This document shows positions 17,887 through 26,008 of a DNA stretch of 64,000 nt, piece after piece (the first letter of the stretch is position 1; each line of letters begins with the position of its first letter). Source of the stretch: Anaerolineales bacterium (GTDB taxonomy: Bacteria > Chloroflexota > Anaerolineae > Anaerolineales > Villigracilaceae); NCBI GenBank assembly GCA_014379595.1, contig JACMLM010000021.1, positions 1 to 64,000 of the forward strand, in the 5' to 3' direction. Both the position numbers and the translations under genes were made by a program. Below the pieces are notes generated by a model, which ran no database searches, had not been told where the DNA came from, and saw only the letters and a list, made by a program, of their open reading frames with translations.

Positions 17887-17954
17887 GTAGGTCAGGCTTT
17901 TAGCCTGACATTTTTTGAAAACTTGAATTGTGGCGGGTTGCAAACCCACCCTAC
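17887..17954. repeat. Dispersed repeat of the GTAGG...CCCTAC type
   Basis: It begins GTAGGTCAGGCTTTTAGCCTGAC and ends in a second hairpin (GGCGGGTTGCAAACCCACC) closing with CTAC. The outer ends are complementary. It overlaps the last bases of the FmdE-like gene and supplies that gene's stop codon. Confidence 0.65.
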
Positions 17955-18553
17955 GAGTGATTATGAAAAGGAAAATTTGTTTTTGCCACTTGATAATAAC
18001 CACCCTCAGCACAAGACTTACAATAAACTTTTCCCTCAATAACAACTTCACGTTCATTCATAATTTCTTCGCCGCAACCTTCGCATCTGACTCGTTTCCC
18101 AGAATGAGAAATGAGCTCATCAACGGATAGATTTAAAACAACTTCTTGTACATTCATTAATTCTTCATCAGGCATAATTTGATACGCCTGCATTTGTACA
18201 AAATAATGTCGTTTTTCTTCGGGAGCATAGATCATTGCTTGTTCTCGAACATCTACAGCTGGGGCGATGCGAAAGGATTGATTTGTTTTGGTGTTTACAA
18301 AGGTCGCGGCAATTTTGCCGTAATCTTCGACTCTCAAGTTGCGATGACCTACTGTGCATTTTGTGACGGCGATGACGCCATCTATGAAACAACCGTCTGT
18401 TTCGGAGATGACGAGTAAATGCTTGGGCGTGGAAGATGCGTCGAAGCCCAAAACAGCCATCCCTTTAAGTCCGATGCGAACGCCGAGAATCTGCCGCGGG
18501 CAAAGATGTTTGTGGTCGCTGGATGCTATGTCAAGAAATGGTTTCAAATCCAT
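17951..18553 (-). CDS. FmdE-family protein with C-terminal zinc finger
   Basis: 200 aa. The N-terminal part (about 10-135) has the FmdE motif H-L-C-P-R-Q-I-L-G-V-R and S-E-T-D-G-C-F-I-D-G-V, with V-T-K-C-T-V-G-H-R-N-L following. These Cys residues may bind metal. A TraR/DksA-like four-Cys zinc finger (C-x2-C...C-x2-C, about 155-182) follows. The family was named for a protein co-purified with molybdenum formylmethanofuran dehydrogenase; its role in bacteria is unproven. It is divergent from the formate dehydrogenase operon, which fits a molybdoenzyme-linked role. Confidence 0.87.
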   Translation of the reverse strand: MDLKPFLDIASSDHKHLCPRQILGVRIGLKGMAVLGFDASSTPKHLLVISETDGCFIDGVIAVTKCTVGHRNLRVEDYGKIAATFVNTKTNQSFRIAPAVDVREQAMIYAPEEKRHYFVQMQAYQIMPDEELMNVQEVVLNLSVDELISHSGKRVRCEGCGEEIMNEREVVIEGKVYCKSCAEGGYYQVAKTNFPFHNHS

Positions 18554-18594
18554 CTTGTTATTATATATCTTTATAGTTGTCTACAGCACCTTCC

Positions 18595-18623
18595 TTGTAG
18601 AATCGTTGAGACTGCTGTAGAAT
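18595..18623 (+). promoter_or_regulatory. Predicted promoter of the formate dehydrogenase operon (leaderless transcript)
   Basis: TTGTAG (18595-18600) and TAGAAT (18618-18623) are spaced by 17 bases. The nuoEF ATG begins six bases after the -10 element, so transcription would start at about the A of the ATG. No ribosome-binding site is present. Another possible -10 hexamer overlaps the -35 element. Confidence 0.55.
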
Positions 18624-18629
18624 CCTTTT

Positions 18630-20321
18630 ATGACACAGTCGGTAGATCAGGAATTGTTAGATAAACAATTAGTGGATCAATGGCGAAGTCAGCCTGCACC
18701 ATTGCTGGGGGTATTACATGCGTTTCATGAAAGAGATGGCTACATCTCTGAATCTGCCATGAAAGCAATTTCAAAAGGATTGCGTCAGCCCCTTGCTGAT
18801 TTATACGGCACCGTAACTTTTTATCATCACTTCAGCCGTGAAGAGGGTGGATTAAACAAACCGCGCGTCTGTACTGGACCTGTGTGCAGTTTAAACGGCG
18901 GAAAAGAATGTCTCTCCGCTTTGGCAGATCAAGGCGCAACGTCTATGCCATGTGCTGGTCGTTGTGATGAACCTGTGCCAGTATTGATCGGCAATGAACA
19001 ATGGGTGGGCGCTGCAAACGGGAATTTGACTCGCAAGCTAACGCCAATGCCTCCCATCAATCCTGGCGAAATCGAAGAATGTGTATTTTCAAAAATTCGT
19101 GAACCAGAACGAAATACATTACCTGGTTATAAAAAAACGGGCGGATATGAAGGTTTGACTCGTGCAATTAAAGAAATGAATCCGCAAAGTGTTATAGAAC
19201 ATGTTAAAGCCAGTAAACTTGCAGGTCGCGGCGGCGCGGCATTCCCGACAGGACTTAAATGGGATGCAGTTGCAAAAGCATCAGGAACCCCGAAAGCAAT
19301 TGTGTGCAATGCCGATGAAGGAGAGCCAGGTTGTTTCAAAGATCGTGCGATTATAGATTACGATCCATTCGCTATGATTGAAGGGATGACATTAGCAGCG
19401 TATGCAACTGGCGCAACGCGTGGATTTATTTATTTGCGTTATGAATATCCTGAAACAAATATTGTTTTAGAAAAAGCAATTGCAGATGCGTATGCCACAA
19501 ATCTTTTAGGCAAAAATATTTTAGGTGCAAATTTCAATTTTGATTTATATGTGCGGCGCGGTGGCGGCGCATACATTTGTGGCGAAGAAGGTTCGTTGCT
19601 CAATAGCCTTGAGGGAAAGCATCCATTCCCGCGCAATCGTCCGCCTTTTCCCGTCACGCATGGATTTGAAAATTTGCCGACCGTTGTCAATAATGTAGAA
19701 ACGCTCGCCGCAGTTGCACAGATCATGCGACACGAACCTGAATGGTATGCAAATCTCGGTTTGAACGGGCAAGCTGGGACGAAAGTTGTTTCTCTTTCGG
19801 GAGATATTCAACGCCCAGGCAATTATGAAGTCCCATTCGGACTCCCGCTTCGCACCTTAATTTATGATTGGGCTGGCGGTCCTTTGACAGGTCGCACCAT
19901 CCAGGCAGTGACGATGGCTGGTCTCTCTGGCGGATTTTTATCTCACGATGATATTGAATCTGCAACCGTTGACGAGCCAAGCATTCGCAGTAAAGGTTCG
20001 ATGTTGGGTGCAGCTGGAATGATCGTTTACGATGACAGCCGAAATATGATTCATGCTGCGCACGATGCCATGGAATTCTTTGCACATGAATCCTGCGGAA
20101 AATGTTTTCCATGCCGCATTGGCACACAAAGAATGGTTGAACGACTCAATGGCGATGGTCCAACGGATATGAAAGTTTGGCTTACGGAAATCAATGATTT
20201 AAGCGAAACGATGAAATCAGTCAGCGCCTGCGGACTCGGCATGGCGGCTCCGTTGGTTGTTGAAAGTTTAATCAAACATTTTCCTGAGCAAGTAAAAGTG
20301 CATGTGGAAAAGAAAGCCTAA
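18630..20321 (+). CDS. NuoE-NuoF fusion, NADH-binding subunit of formate dehydrogenase
   Basis: 563 aa. Residues about 15-130 form a NuoE-like thioredoxin-fold [2Fe-2S] domain with ligands Cys 81, 86, 108 and 112. Residues about 165-420 form the NuoF FMN/NAD part (G-R-G-G-A-A-F-P-T-G; A-D-E-G-E-P-G), followed by an SLBB-like region. A C-terminal [4Fe-4S] site uses Cys 489, 492, 495 and 534. The protein lacks the extra C-terminal ferredoxin domain found in HydB-type bifurcating subunits. It passes electrons between formate dehydrogenase and NAD+. First gene of the operon; probably leaderless. Confidence 0.92.
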   Translation: MTQSVDQELLDKQLVDQWRSQPAPLLGVLHAFHERDGYISESAMKAISKGLRQPLADLYGTVTFYHHFSREEGGLNKPRVCTGPVCSLNGGKECLSALADQGATSMPCAGRCDEPVPVLIGNEQWVGAANGNLTRKLTPMPPINPGEIEECVFSKIREPERNTLPGYKKTGGYEGLTRAIKEMNPQSVIEHVKASKLAGRGGAAFPTGLKWDAVAKASGTPKAIVCNADEGEPGCFKDRAIIDYDPFAMIEGMTLAAYATGATRGFIYLRYEYPETNIVLEKAIADAYATNLLGKNILGANFNFDLYVRRGGGAYICGEEGSLLNSLEGKHPFPRNRPPFPVTHGFENLPTVVNNVETLAAVAQIMRHEPEWYANLGLNGQAGTKVVSLSGDIQRPGNYEVPFGLPLRTLIYDWAGGPLTGRTIQAVTMAGLSGGFLSHDDIESATVDEPSIRSKGSMLGAAGMIVYDDSRNMIHAAHDAMEFFAHESCGKCFPCRIGTQRMVERLNGDGPTDMKVWLTEINDLSETMKSVSACGLGMAAPLVVESLIKHFPEQVKVHVEKKA

Positions 20322-20328
20322 TGATTTC

Positions 20329-20398
20329 CACCACTGAGCACACAGAGAGCACAGAGATTCTTTTGTGGTTTCTCTGTGGACTCAGTGATCTCTGTGGT
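20329..20398. repeat. Dispersed 'CACAGAGAGCACAGAG' repeat, copy 1
   Basis: The stretch CCACTGAGCACACAGAGAGCA... with its later part TCTCTGTGGACTCAGTG makes an inverted repeat. A shorter relative lies at 56715-56752. It fills the gap between nuoEF and the ferredoxin gene and adds a false 21-codon extension to the ferredoxin. Confidence 0.6.
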
Positions 20399-20438
20399 AA
20401 AAGCTTTTATTCGTGTTCGTTATAGAGAAGAGGCAATC

Positions 20439-21110
20439 TTGAGTGATAACCCAACAATCATCTTAGATGGAAAAGAAGTTTCATTCACAACAGGTGAAAC
20501 AATTTATGAAGTCGCGCAACGTCAGAATACATTTATCCCTACACTTTGTTATGACCCACGACTCAAATCTTTTGGTGCCTGTCGCTTATGTGTTGTGGAT
20601 ATAAAAGGGATGAAGAATCCAGTGGCTTCGTGCACCACCGCCGCAACAGCAGGCATGGAAGTGACCACCAGCAACGAACGCATTGAGAAATTTCGTAAGA
20701 CGCTTTTAGAAATGGTCGTTTCAGAGAATCGCGAACTGGAAGTGTCACCATTACGAAGTATTGCCTCACAAGAATTAACTGTGCTCGTTGATAAATATGA
20801 TGCACATAATGGCCGTTTTCAAGGCGCACAATCTGGTCACAGCAAGTTAGATGATAAAAATCCATTCTTGCTTCGCGATTATGACCTGTGTATTTCATGT
20901 TATCGTTGTGTACGCGTCTGCGCCGAGCAAGAAGGCGATTACGCCATCAGTGTGATGAACCGCGGATTTCACACACAAATCACCACCGAGTTCAATGGTG
21001 ACCTGCGCGATTCAGCTTGTACCTTCTGCGGTCAATGTGTGCAGACTTGCCCCACTGGCGCATTAGGTGATAAAAAGGCTTTGAAAAATGAATCACTGGT
21101 TACTTCATAA
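20439..21110 (+). CDS. Ferredoxin subunit of formate dehydrogenase (NuoG N-terminus-like)
   Basis: 223 aa from the TTG at 20439. The longer in-frame ATG at 20376 lies inside a dispersed repeat, while the TTG has GAAGAGG seven bases upstream and starts exactly at the ferredoxin domain. The N-terminal [2Fe-2S] domain has Cys 37, 48, 51 and 65. The usual His-Cys cluster region of NuoG follows but shows no H-x3-C-x2-C-x5-C, so that cluster seems lost. Two [4Fe-4S] motifs follow (C-I-S-C-Y-R-C-V-R-V-C; C-T-F-C-G-Q-C-V-Q-T-C-P). It carries electrons between FdhF and the NuoEF subunit. Confidence 0.88.
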   Translation: MSDNPTIILDGKEVSFTTGETIYEVAQRQNTFIPTLCYDPRLKSFGACRLCVVDIKGMKNPVASCTTAATAGMEVTTSNERIEKFRKTLLEMVVSENRELEVSPLRSIASQELTVLVDKYDAHNGRFQGAQSGHSKLDDKNPFLLRDYDLCISCYRCVRVCAEQEGDYAISVMNRGFHTQITTEFNGDLRDSACTFCGQCVQTCPTGALGDKKALKNESLVTS

Positions 21111-21157
21111 TCAACATATTAGATAAGTGATTAACTTAGAAAATAAAGTCAAGAGAA

Positions 21158-21703
21158 ATGATCAACCTCAATCAACTTCAGCAAATATTGAACACATCAG
21201 AAAAGCTAAATGAGTTTGCTGCTCACTATAATTGGGACGATGGGTTTGAAGTTCCTGTATGGATTATCAATAACCCCCAGTGCGACCGAGGAACAGCATT
21301 AATGATGTATTGGCGTGCAGAACCTCAATATTTTTGTAAATATGCCACCTGTGACGATATTCCGAACTCAGGATGGCAAATTTCACATTATGACTTTATT
21401 CGAGAAGTAGAAGAAAAATACATAAATGGGTTTTACAAATTCCAGGAAATTCTTTTCAATCCGAGATATGATATGTCAAGTGGAATGGAAGGATATGATT
21501 GGACACAAGAAGACAACGAAATTCCTCAACACAGAAAAATACCAGCCGAAATGTTTGAGCCTAGCATTCAGGATGCCAATTGGGAAAAAGCTGGTAAACC
21601 CATAAAGCCAATAAAAAAGATTGATTATGATAACTTGTTCAAGCCGATTGATGAACGGATTAAACAGTTAGAAGATGAACTCTTCGATGAAAACAGTGAC
21701 TAA
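21158..21703 (+). CDS. DUF4274 protein inside the fdh operon
   Basis: 181 aa. The N-terminal stretch L-N-E-F-A-A-H-Y-N-W-D-D-G-F with N-N-P-Q-C-D-R-G-T-A-L is characteristic of DUF4274, a family of unknown function often found as stand-alone accessory genes. The remaining residues are acidic and aromatic. It is AT-richer than the fdh genes on either side. Gaps of 47 and 89 bases separate it from the ferredoxin and fdhF genes, so it looks inserted in the operon. No role in formate metabolism is known. Confidence 0.8.
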   Translation: MINLNQLQQILNTSEKLNEFAAHYNWDDGFEVPVWIINNPQCDRGTALMMYWRAEPQYFCKYATCDDIPNSGWQISHYDFIREVEEKYINGFYKFQEILFNPRYDMSSGMEGYDWTQEDNEIPQHRKIPAEMFEPSIQDANWEKAGKPIKPIKKIDYDNLFKPIDERIKQLEDELFDENSD

Positions 21704-21792
21704 TAAAGTATATTTGGGCAATGAGTTTTTCGATCATTTTCAAATTTGTTAGAAGTCAGATCTACTAATACTTAAAGAAAGGAGTAAAGAAC

Positions 21793-23868
21793 ATGACAAT
21801 GCAAGATATACGTGAGTTACCGCTGATTGACTTAGGAGTCAAAAAGACTCGTTCAGTTTGCGGTTATTGCGGCGTGGGTTGTTCATTGGATATTTTAACG
21901 AAGGACAATCACATCGTTGGCATACAACCGGCGATGGATGGCCCAGCCAACCTCGGCGCGTTATGCGTCAAGGGACAATTCGCCTACGACTATGTCAGCC
22001 ATCCTGATCGTTTGAAACATCCACTTGTGCGCCGCGAAGATGGTCAACTGCATGAGACCACTTGGGAAGATGCATTGCAAGTCGCAGCCGATGGCTTTCA
22101 TAAAGTCACCCAGAAATATGGACGTGATGCAGTGTACGGAATCGCCAGCGGACGCACTCCCACCGAAGCCGATTACCTGATGCAGAAATTCATCCGTGCT
22201 GGCTTTGGTACACACAATATAGATAACTGTTCGCGTGCCTGACACGCTCCAACTGTCGCCGGTCTGGCGGCAACGATGGGACGTGGTGCCATGTCAAATC
22301 CATTATCCGATATGGAAAAAGCGGATGTGTATTTCTGCATCGGCACAAATATGACGGAATGTCATCCAGTAGCTGCCACGCGTATGAAGAAATCGCTCGC
22401 TCGCGGCTCGAAGCTGATCGTCGCCGATCCGCGTTATATCAAGCTGGCAGAGTTATCACATATATATCTGCCGTTGCGTGTTGGAACTGATGTTGCTTTA
22501 CTCCTTGGTATGGCTCACGTCATTGTGCGCGAGAATTTAATTGACAAAAAATTCGTTGCTGAACGTACAACTGGCATTGACGAATATATTGAGCACGTTA
22601 AAAATTTCACTCCTGAATGGGCTTCTGAAATTACAGGCGTGCCAGGAATCGATATTGAAAAAGCTGCGATTATGTATGGGGCGGCAGACAAAGCATCCAT
22701 TTACTACACACTCGGAATCACTGAACACATCTGTGGTGTGGATAATGTCCAAAGCTTGAGCAATCTCGCATTAATGACGGGCCACCTCGGGCGCGAAGGA
22801 TGCGGAATTAATCCGCTTCGTGGACAAAACAATATTCAAGGTGCTGGTGATGCAGGTGCTGCGCCAAGTGAATATCCTGGTTATCAAACGGTTACTAAAC
22901 CAGAGAATCGTGACAAGTTCCAAAAATTATATGGTCGTGAAATGGATCCTGACCGTGGTATCACCAAAGTCACGGCGTTAGAAATGTGTGGCAAGGGAAT
23001 CCATGCCATGTTGATTGATGGTGAAAACACTTTAGTATCTGACCCAGACCGTGTCCATGGTGAACATGCCTTGCGCAGTTTGGATCATTTGGTCGTGATT
23101 GATATCTTCTTAACTGAAACCGCCGAATTAGCAGATGTTGTTTTGCCAGCCGCATCCTGGGCTGAAGCGGATGGTACTTTTACAAATACAGAACGCCGCA
23201 TCCAAAGACTTCGTGCAGCAGTAACATCACCCGGCGAAGCCAAACCTGATTGGTGGATTCTCAGTGCGCTTGCCAATGCAATGAGCATCCCAGGCTTTGA
23301 ATATGATTCTGCCAAAGAAGTCTTCAACGAATTATGTGATGTCGCTCCGATTTATGCAGGTGTAGATTGGGACATGATCGATAGTGGTCAATATCAATGG
23401 CCCGTTCCATATAAAGGTCACCCTGGCACACCACGTTTGCATGAAGATGGTTTTATGAATGGCAAAGCAATCTTTAAAGTGATTGGCTATCGTGATCCCG
23501 CCGAAGTCGTGGATGATGAATATCCTGTTTGGTTAACCACGGGACGACGCTTGCAAACTTATCACACACGTACGCAAACCGGTCGCTCGGCTGGTATTGA
23601 ATATTTCGTGCCAGAAGAATTGCTCGAAGTGAATCCAGAGAATGTTGAAAAGTGGGGTCTCACCGACGGAGGCTGGGCAAAAGTCACCAGTAGAAGAGGC
23701 GAGATTCGCGTCAAAGTAAAATCTACGCCGCGTTCTCCAAAAGGTACAGTCTTCGCCAGTTTCAGTTTTGCTGAAACGCCCGTCAATGTTTTGACAGGTT
23801 CAGGATATGACCCAACTACACACACAGCAGAGTTAAAAGTTTGTACTGTCCGTGTTGAACCAGCATAA
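21793..23868 (+). CDS. fdhF: Selenocysteine-containing molybdopterin formate dehydrogenase, catalytic subunit
   Basis: 691 aa when the in-frame TGA at 22240-22242 is read as selenocysteine (residue 150). The motif is D-N-C-S-R-A-U-H-A-P-T-V-A-G-L, the canonical active site of Sec formate dehydrogenases. Translation continues without interruption to a TAA at 23866. Cys 23, 26, 30 and 58 bind the [4Fe-4S] cluster; the molybdopterin and C-terminal dinucleotide-binding domains follow in normal order. A bSECIS-like hairpin begins 11 bases after the TGA. The enzyme interconverts formate and CO2. AAAGGAG precedes the ATG. Without recoding this would look like two broken ORFs (21793-22242; 22276-23868). 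Confidence 0.95.
22240..22272 (+). promoter_or_regulatory. In-frame UGA (Sec) plus bSECIS hairpin in fdhF
   Basis: After UGA at 22240-22242 come 11 bases, then a seven-base-pair stem, TGTCGCC (22254-22260) with GGCGGCA (22266-22272). The apical loop GGTCT is the same loop sequence I recall for the E. coli fdhF SECIS. Spacing and loop fit SelB recognition. Confidence 0.85.
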
Positions 23869-23872
23869 AAAC

Positions 23873-23900
23873 GTAGGGGCGACGCATGCGTCGCCCCTAC
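23873..23900. repeat. 28-bp perfect palindrome, GTAGGGGCG family
   Basis: The arms GTAGGGGCGACGCA and complement meet without a loop. It lies between fdhF and fdhD and would form a strong hairpin in the operon transcript. Same GTAGG...CCTAC end rule as the repeat at 17887. Confidence 0.8.
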
Positions 23901-23915
23901 CATTACAAGGTAAGC

Positions 23916-24764
23916 ATGACAAGATTAAATAAAAAAAAACAATCCATCTGGGTTATGGACAACGATCACATCACGCGCAAGAAAGATGTGCTTGCCACTG
24001 AAGAGCCATTTGAAATTTTATTGCGTGCTGGTGAAGAACAAAAAACGATTGCTATTACCATGCGCACACCTGGCAATGACTATGATCTCGCGGCTGGATT
24101 TCTCCATAATGAAGGAATCATCCATAGCAAAGATGACTTTGCCAACATGACTTATTGCGTGGATGGCAATCAGCAGGAATACAATTCGCTTCGAGTCCAA
24201 CTGACAGCTGATGCTTTCCCCGAGCTGCATCAGCTCGAACGGCATTTTTTCACCAACAGCGCCTGCGGAGTTTGCGGCACGACATTCCTCGATGATTTAA
24301 GTGAAAGAAACATTCCAGCCATTCCCACTGGACCAATAGTTGATTCTTCCTTAATCACTTCATTGCCCGATAAACTTCGCGGAGCACAAGATTTATTCGA
24401 ATCCACTGGCGGACTCCACGCCGCCGCATTATTTGACCTAGATGGAAATCTATTGGCAGTCCGCGAAGATGTGGGCAGACACAATGCCTTAGATAAATTA
24501 ATTGGCTGGGGATTATTAAATGATCAACTTCCGTTTCATAATAAAGTACTCATGGTCAGCGGACGTGCAAGTTATGAATTGCTACAAAAAAGTTTTGTAG
24601 CAGGTGTGCCGATCTTTTGTGCTGTATCTGCACCTAGTAGTTTAGCAGTAGAAGTCGCAGAACGATTCGGTGTGACCCTCATCGGCTTCCTGCGTGGCAA
24701 TCGATTCAATATTTATACAGGCGTTGAACGGATCAAGGCTGCTGAGCACGTTTTAGCAAATTGA
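23916..24764 (+). CDS. fdhD: Formate dehydrogenase accessory sulfurtransferase FdhD
   Basis: 282 aa from the ATG at 23916 (AAGG upstream); a longer frame starting at 23886 reaches into the palindromic repeat and is rejected. The signature N-S-A-C-G-V-C-G-T gives the persulfide-carrying Cys 117 and Cys 120. A later V-G-R-H-N-A-L-D-K and S-G-R-A-S-Y-E motif complete the family pattern. FdhD carries sulfur from IscS to the molybdopterin cofactor of formate dehydrogenase, which is essential for activity. Last gene of the operon. Confidence 0.95.
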   Translation: MTRLNKKKQSIWVMDNDHITRKKDVLATEEPFEILLRAGEEQKTIAITMRTPGNDYDLAAGFLHNEGIIHSKDDFANMTYCVDGNQQEYNSLRVQLTADAFPELHQLERHFFTNSACGVCGTTFLDDLSERNIPAIPTGPIVDSSLITSLPDKLRGAQDLFESTGGLHAAALFDLDGNLLAVREDVGRHNALDKLIGWGLLNDQLPFHNKVLMVSGRASYELLQKSFVAGVPIFCAVSAPSSLAVEVAERFGVTLIGFLRGNRFNIYTGVERIKAAEHVLAN

Positions 24765-24778
24765 CAAACCAAGGTTTT

Positions 24779-24854
24779 GTCACCCTGAGTGTAACGAAGG
24801 GTCTCCGCCGCAAAGCGGCTGGATTCTTCGCTCACTCTGTTCGCTCAGAATGAC
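24779..24854. repeat. Dispersed 76-bp intergenic repeat, family R1, copy 2
   Basis: Same length and ends as the copy at 3825-3900 (GTCACCCTGAG...TCAGAATGAC). It lies 14 bases after the fdhD stop codon and about 70 bases before the SAM riboswitch. Confidence 0.85.
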
Positions 24855-24921
24855 ATGTACTCTCAAATTGACAAATCCCTTGACCTTATGTTATAAATTG
24901 CAAACAACTCAATAAACTGTA

Positions 24922-25013
24922 CTCATCCAGAGAGGCTGAGGGACCGACCCTTTGACGCCTCGGCAACCGTTCAATCGGTGCCAACTTCGGCAGGTGAAAA
25001 CCTGATAGATGAG
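24922..25013 (+). promoter_or_regulatory. SAM riboswitch (S-box, SAM-I)
   Basis: The S-box core is clear: AGAGAGGCTGAGGGACCGAC, then TTTGACGCCTCGGCAACC, then GGTGCCAA and a closing GATGAGAG. P1 pairs CTCATC (24922-24927) with GATGAG (25008-25013). When bound to S-adenosylmethionine the aptamer sequesters the antiterminator so that the downstream terminator forms. The next methionine gene on this strand is metH at 27855, after five other genes. Confidence 0.93.
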
Positions 25014-25032
25014 AGATGACTTGTATGTATGT

Positions 25033-25063
25033 CGCCTCTCACTTTGTAGAGGCGTTTTGTTTT
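25033..25063 (+). terminator. Expression-platform terminator of the SAM riboswitch
   Basis: CGCCTCT pairs with AGAGGCG around an eight-base loop, followed by TTTTGTTTTA. CTCTC at 25036-25040 can instead pair with GAGAG at 25011-25015, next to P1, giving an antiterminator. Confidence 0.88.
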
Positions 25064-25080
25064 ATTATAGAAGCAATCCG

Positions 25081-25205
25081 TTGGTCGAGTAGGTTGAGGC
25101 CATAGCCGAAACCATATCGAGACCAACAAGTAAACAGGAAAGAAATATTTCTTGAAACATTGTGGTTTCGATACGCCCTCATTTCATTCGGGCTACTCGA
25201 CCACC
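25081..25205. repeat. Dispersed 'TGGTCGAGTAG...CTACTCGACCA' repeat
   Basis: The ends TTGGTCGAGTAG and CTACTCGACCACC are complementary and enclose about 100 bases that include CCGAAACCATATCGAGACCA and TGGTTTCGATACGCC. This pattern is a common intergenic repeat style. It lies between the riboswitch terminator and the next gene, and supplies a false N-terminal extension to it. Confidence 0.7.
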
Positions 25206-25219
25206 GAGGTATAAATACA

Positions 25220-25561
25220 ATGGAAATTGGCGAGACAATTTACTTAACCACCCGCGAAGAATTTCGCGAATGGCTGGAAAAGAATCACAGACTCAAAAAA
25301 GAAATTTGGTTGATTCAATATAAAAAAGTGACGAAGAAACCATCCATCCCTTATGTGGATGCGGTTGAGGAAGCGATTTGTTTCGGTTGGATCGATGGCT
25401 TTGAAAAAGGCATGGACGGTGACCGTTATGCCACACGCTTCACCCGTCGCAGACCCAAATCAAACTGGACAGAGACAAACAAAGAACGTGCAAGCAGAAT
25501 GATCACAGAAGGTAAAATGACAGAGGCAGGTAGATTCACTTTGCCGCCTGACGTGAAATAA
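25220..25561 (+). CDS. YdeI/OmpD-associated (OmdA-like) protein, C-terminally short
   Basis: 113 aa from the ATG at 25220; the first 20 codons of the longer frame come from the repeat and are excluded. The N-terminal motif F-R-E-W-L-E-K-N-H, then E-I-W-L, V-E-E-A-I-C-F-G-W-I-D-G and R-F-T-R-R-R-P-K-S-N-W belong to the YdeI family. The usual protein is about 190 aa; this one stops with TAA after L-P-P-D-V-K, so the C-terminal third is missing. The family is linked with resistance to cationic peptides or bacteriocins, but the mechanism is unclear. Confidence 0.82.
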   Translation: MEIGETIYLTTREEFREWLEKNHRLKKEIWLIQYKKVTKKPSIPYVDAVEEAICFGWIDGFEKGMDGDRYATRFTRRRPKSNWTETNKERASRMITEGKMTEAGRFTLPPDVK

Positions 25562-25576
25562 AGGGAACACGAAATA

Positions 25577-26005
25577 ATGTTTGACGACAAAATCTTGATT
25601 CAAGAATTGGTGGCACGCTTCGCCAACAGCTTTGATCTAAAAGATTGGAGCGGACTCGAATCCTGTTTTACTGAATCCATTGACACGGATTACTCCGATT
25701 TGCGCGGCACACCACCTGAAACTGTCACTGCAAAAGATTATGTAAAATCGCGCCGCGAAGCATTGGATCATTTGAAATTACATCATTTGGTCAGCAACTA
25801 TGAAATTGACTTTGCCGATTCAAATACTGCCAACTGTCGCGCTTCGATGGTTGTCTGGAGAAAATCGAACGAGGAAGAATTCACATCACACTGCGTCTAT
25901 ATTTTCCAGTTGATAAAACAAGATGCAGATTGGAAAATAAGCGGTATTACACAAAAGGTCTTATGGAATGATGGAACATCGTCCATACATAAAGGCGCGA
26001 AATAG
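25577..26005 (+). CDS. SnoaL-like (NTF2-fold) protein
   Basis: 142 aa. The alpha+beta cone fold of the SnoaL_4 group is suggested by the N-terminal helix I-Q-E-L-V-A-R-F-A-N-S-F-D and D-W-S-G-L-E-S-C-F, and the C-terminal strands C-V-Y-I-F-Q-L-I. Members may be enzymes (polyketide cyclases, isomerases) or binding proteins; nothing here points to a substrate. It starts 15 bases after the preceding stop codon, in the run leading to metH. Confidence 0.8.
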   Translation: MFDDKILIQELVARFANSFDLKDWSGLESCFTESIDTDYSDLRGTPPETVTAKDYVKSRREALDHLKLHHLVSNYEIDFADSNTANCRASMVVWRKSNEEEFTSHCVYIFQLIKQDADWKISGITQKVLWNDGTSSIHKGAK

Positions 26006-26008
26006 TTT

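Noticed and set aside
22240-22242. TGA as a true stop, making fdhF a pseudogene
   Set aside because: The TGA is at the known Sec position, the SECIS-like hairpin is correctly placed, the frame resumes with perfect homology, and fdhD and the partner subunits are intact.
24779-24854. CRISPR-like repeat array
   Set aside because: The two R1 copies are 21 kb apart, not regularly spaced with spacers; no cas genes occur.
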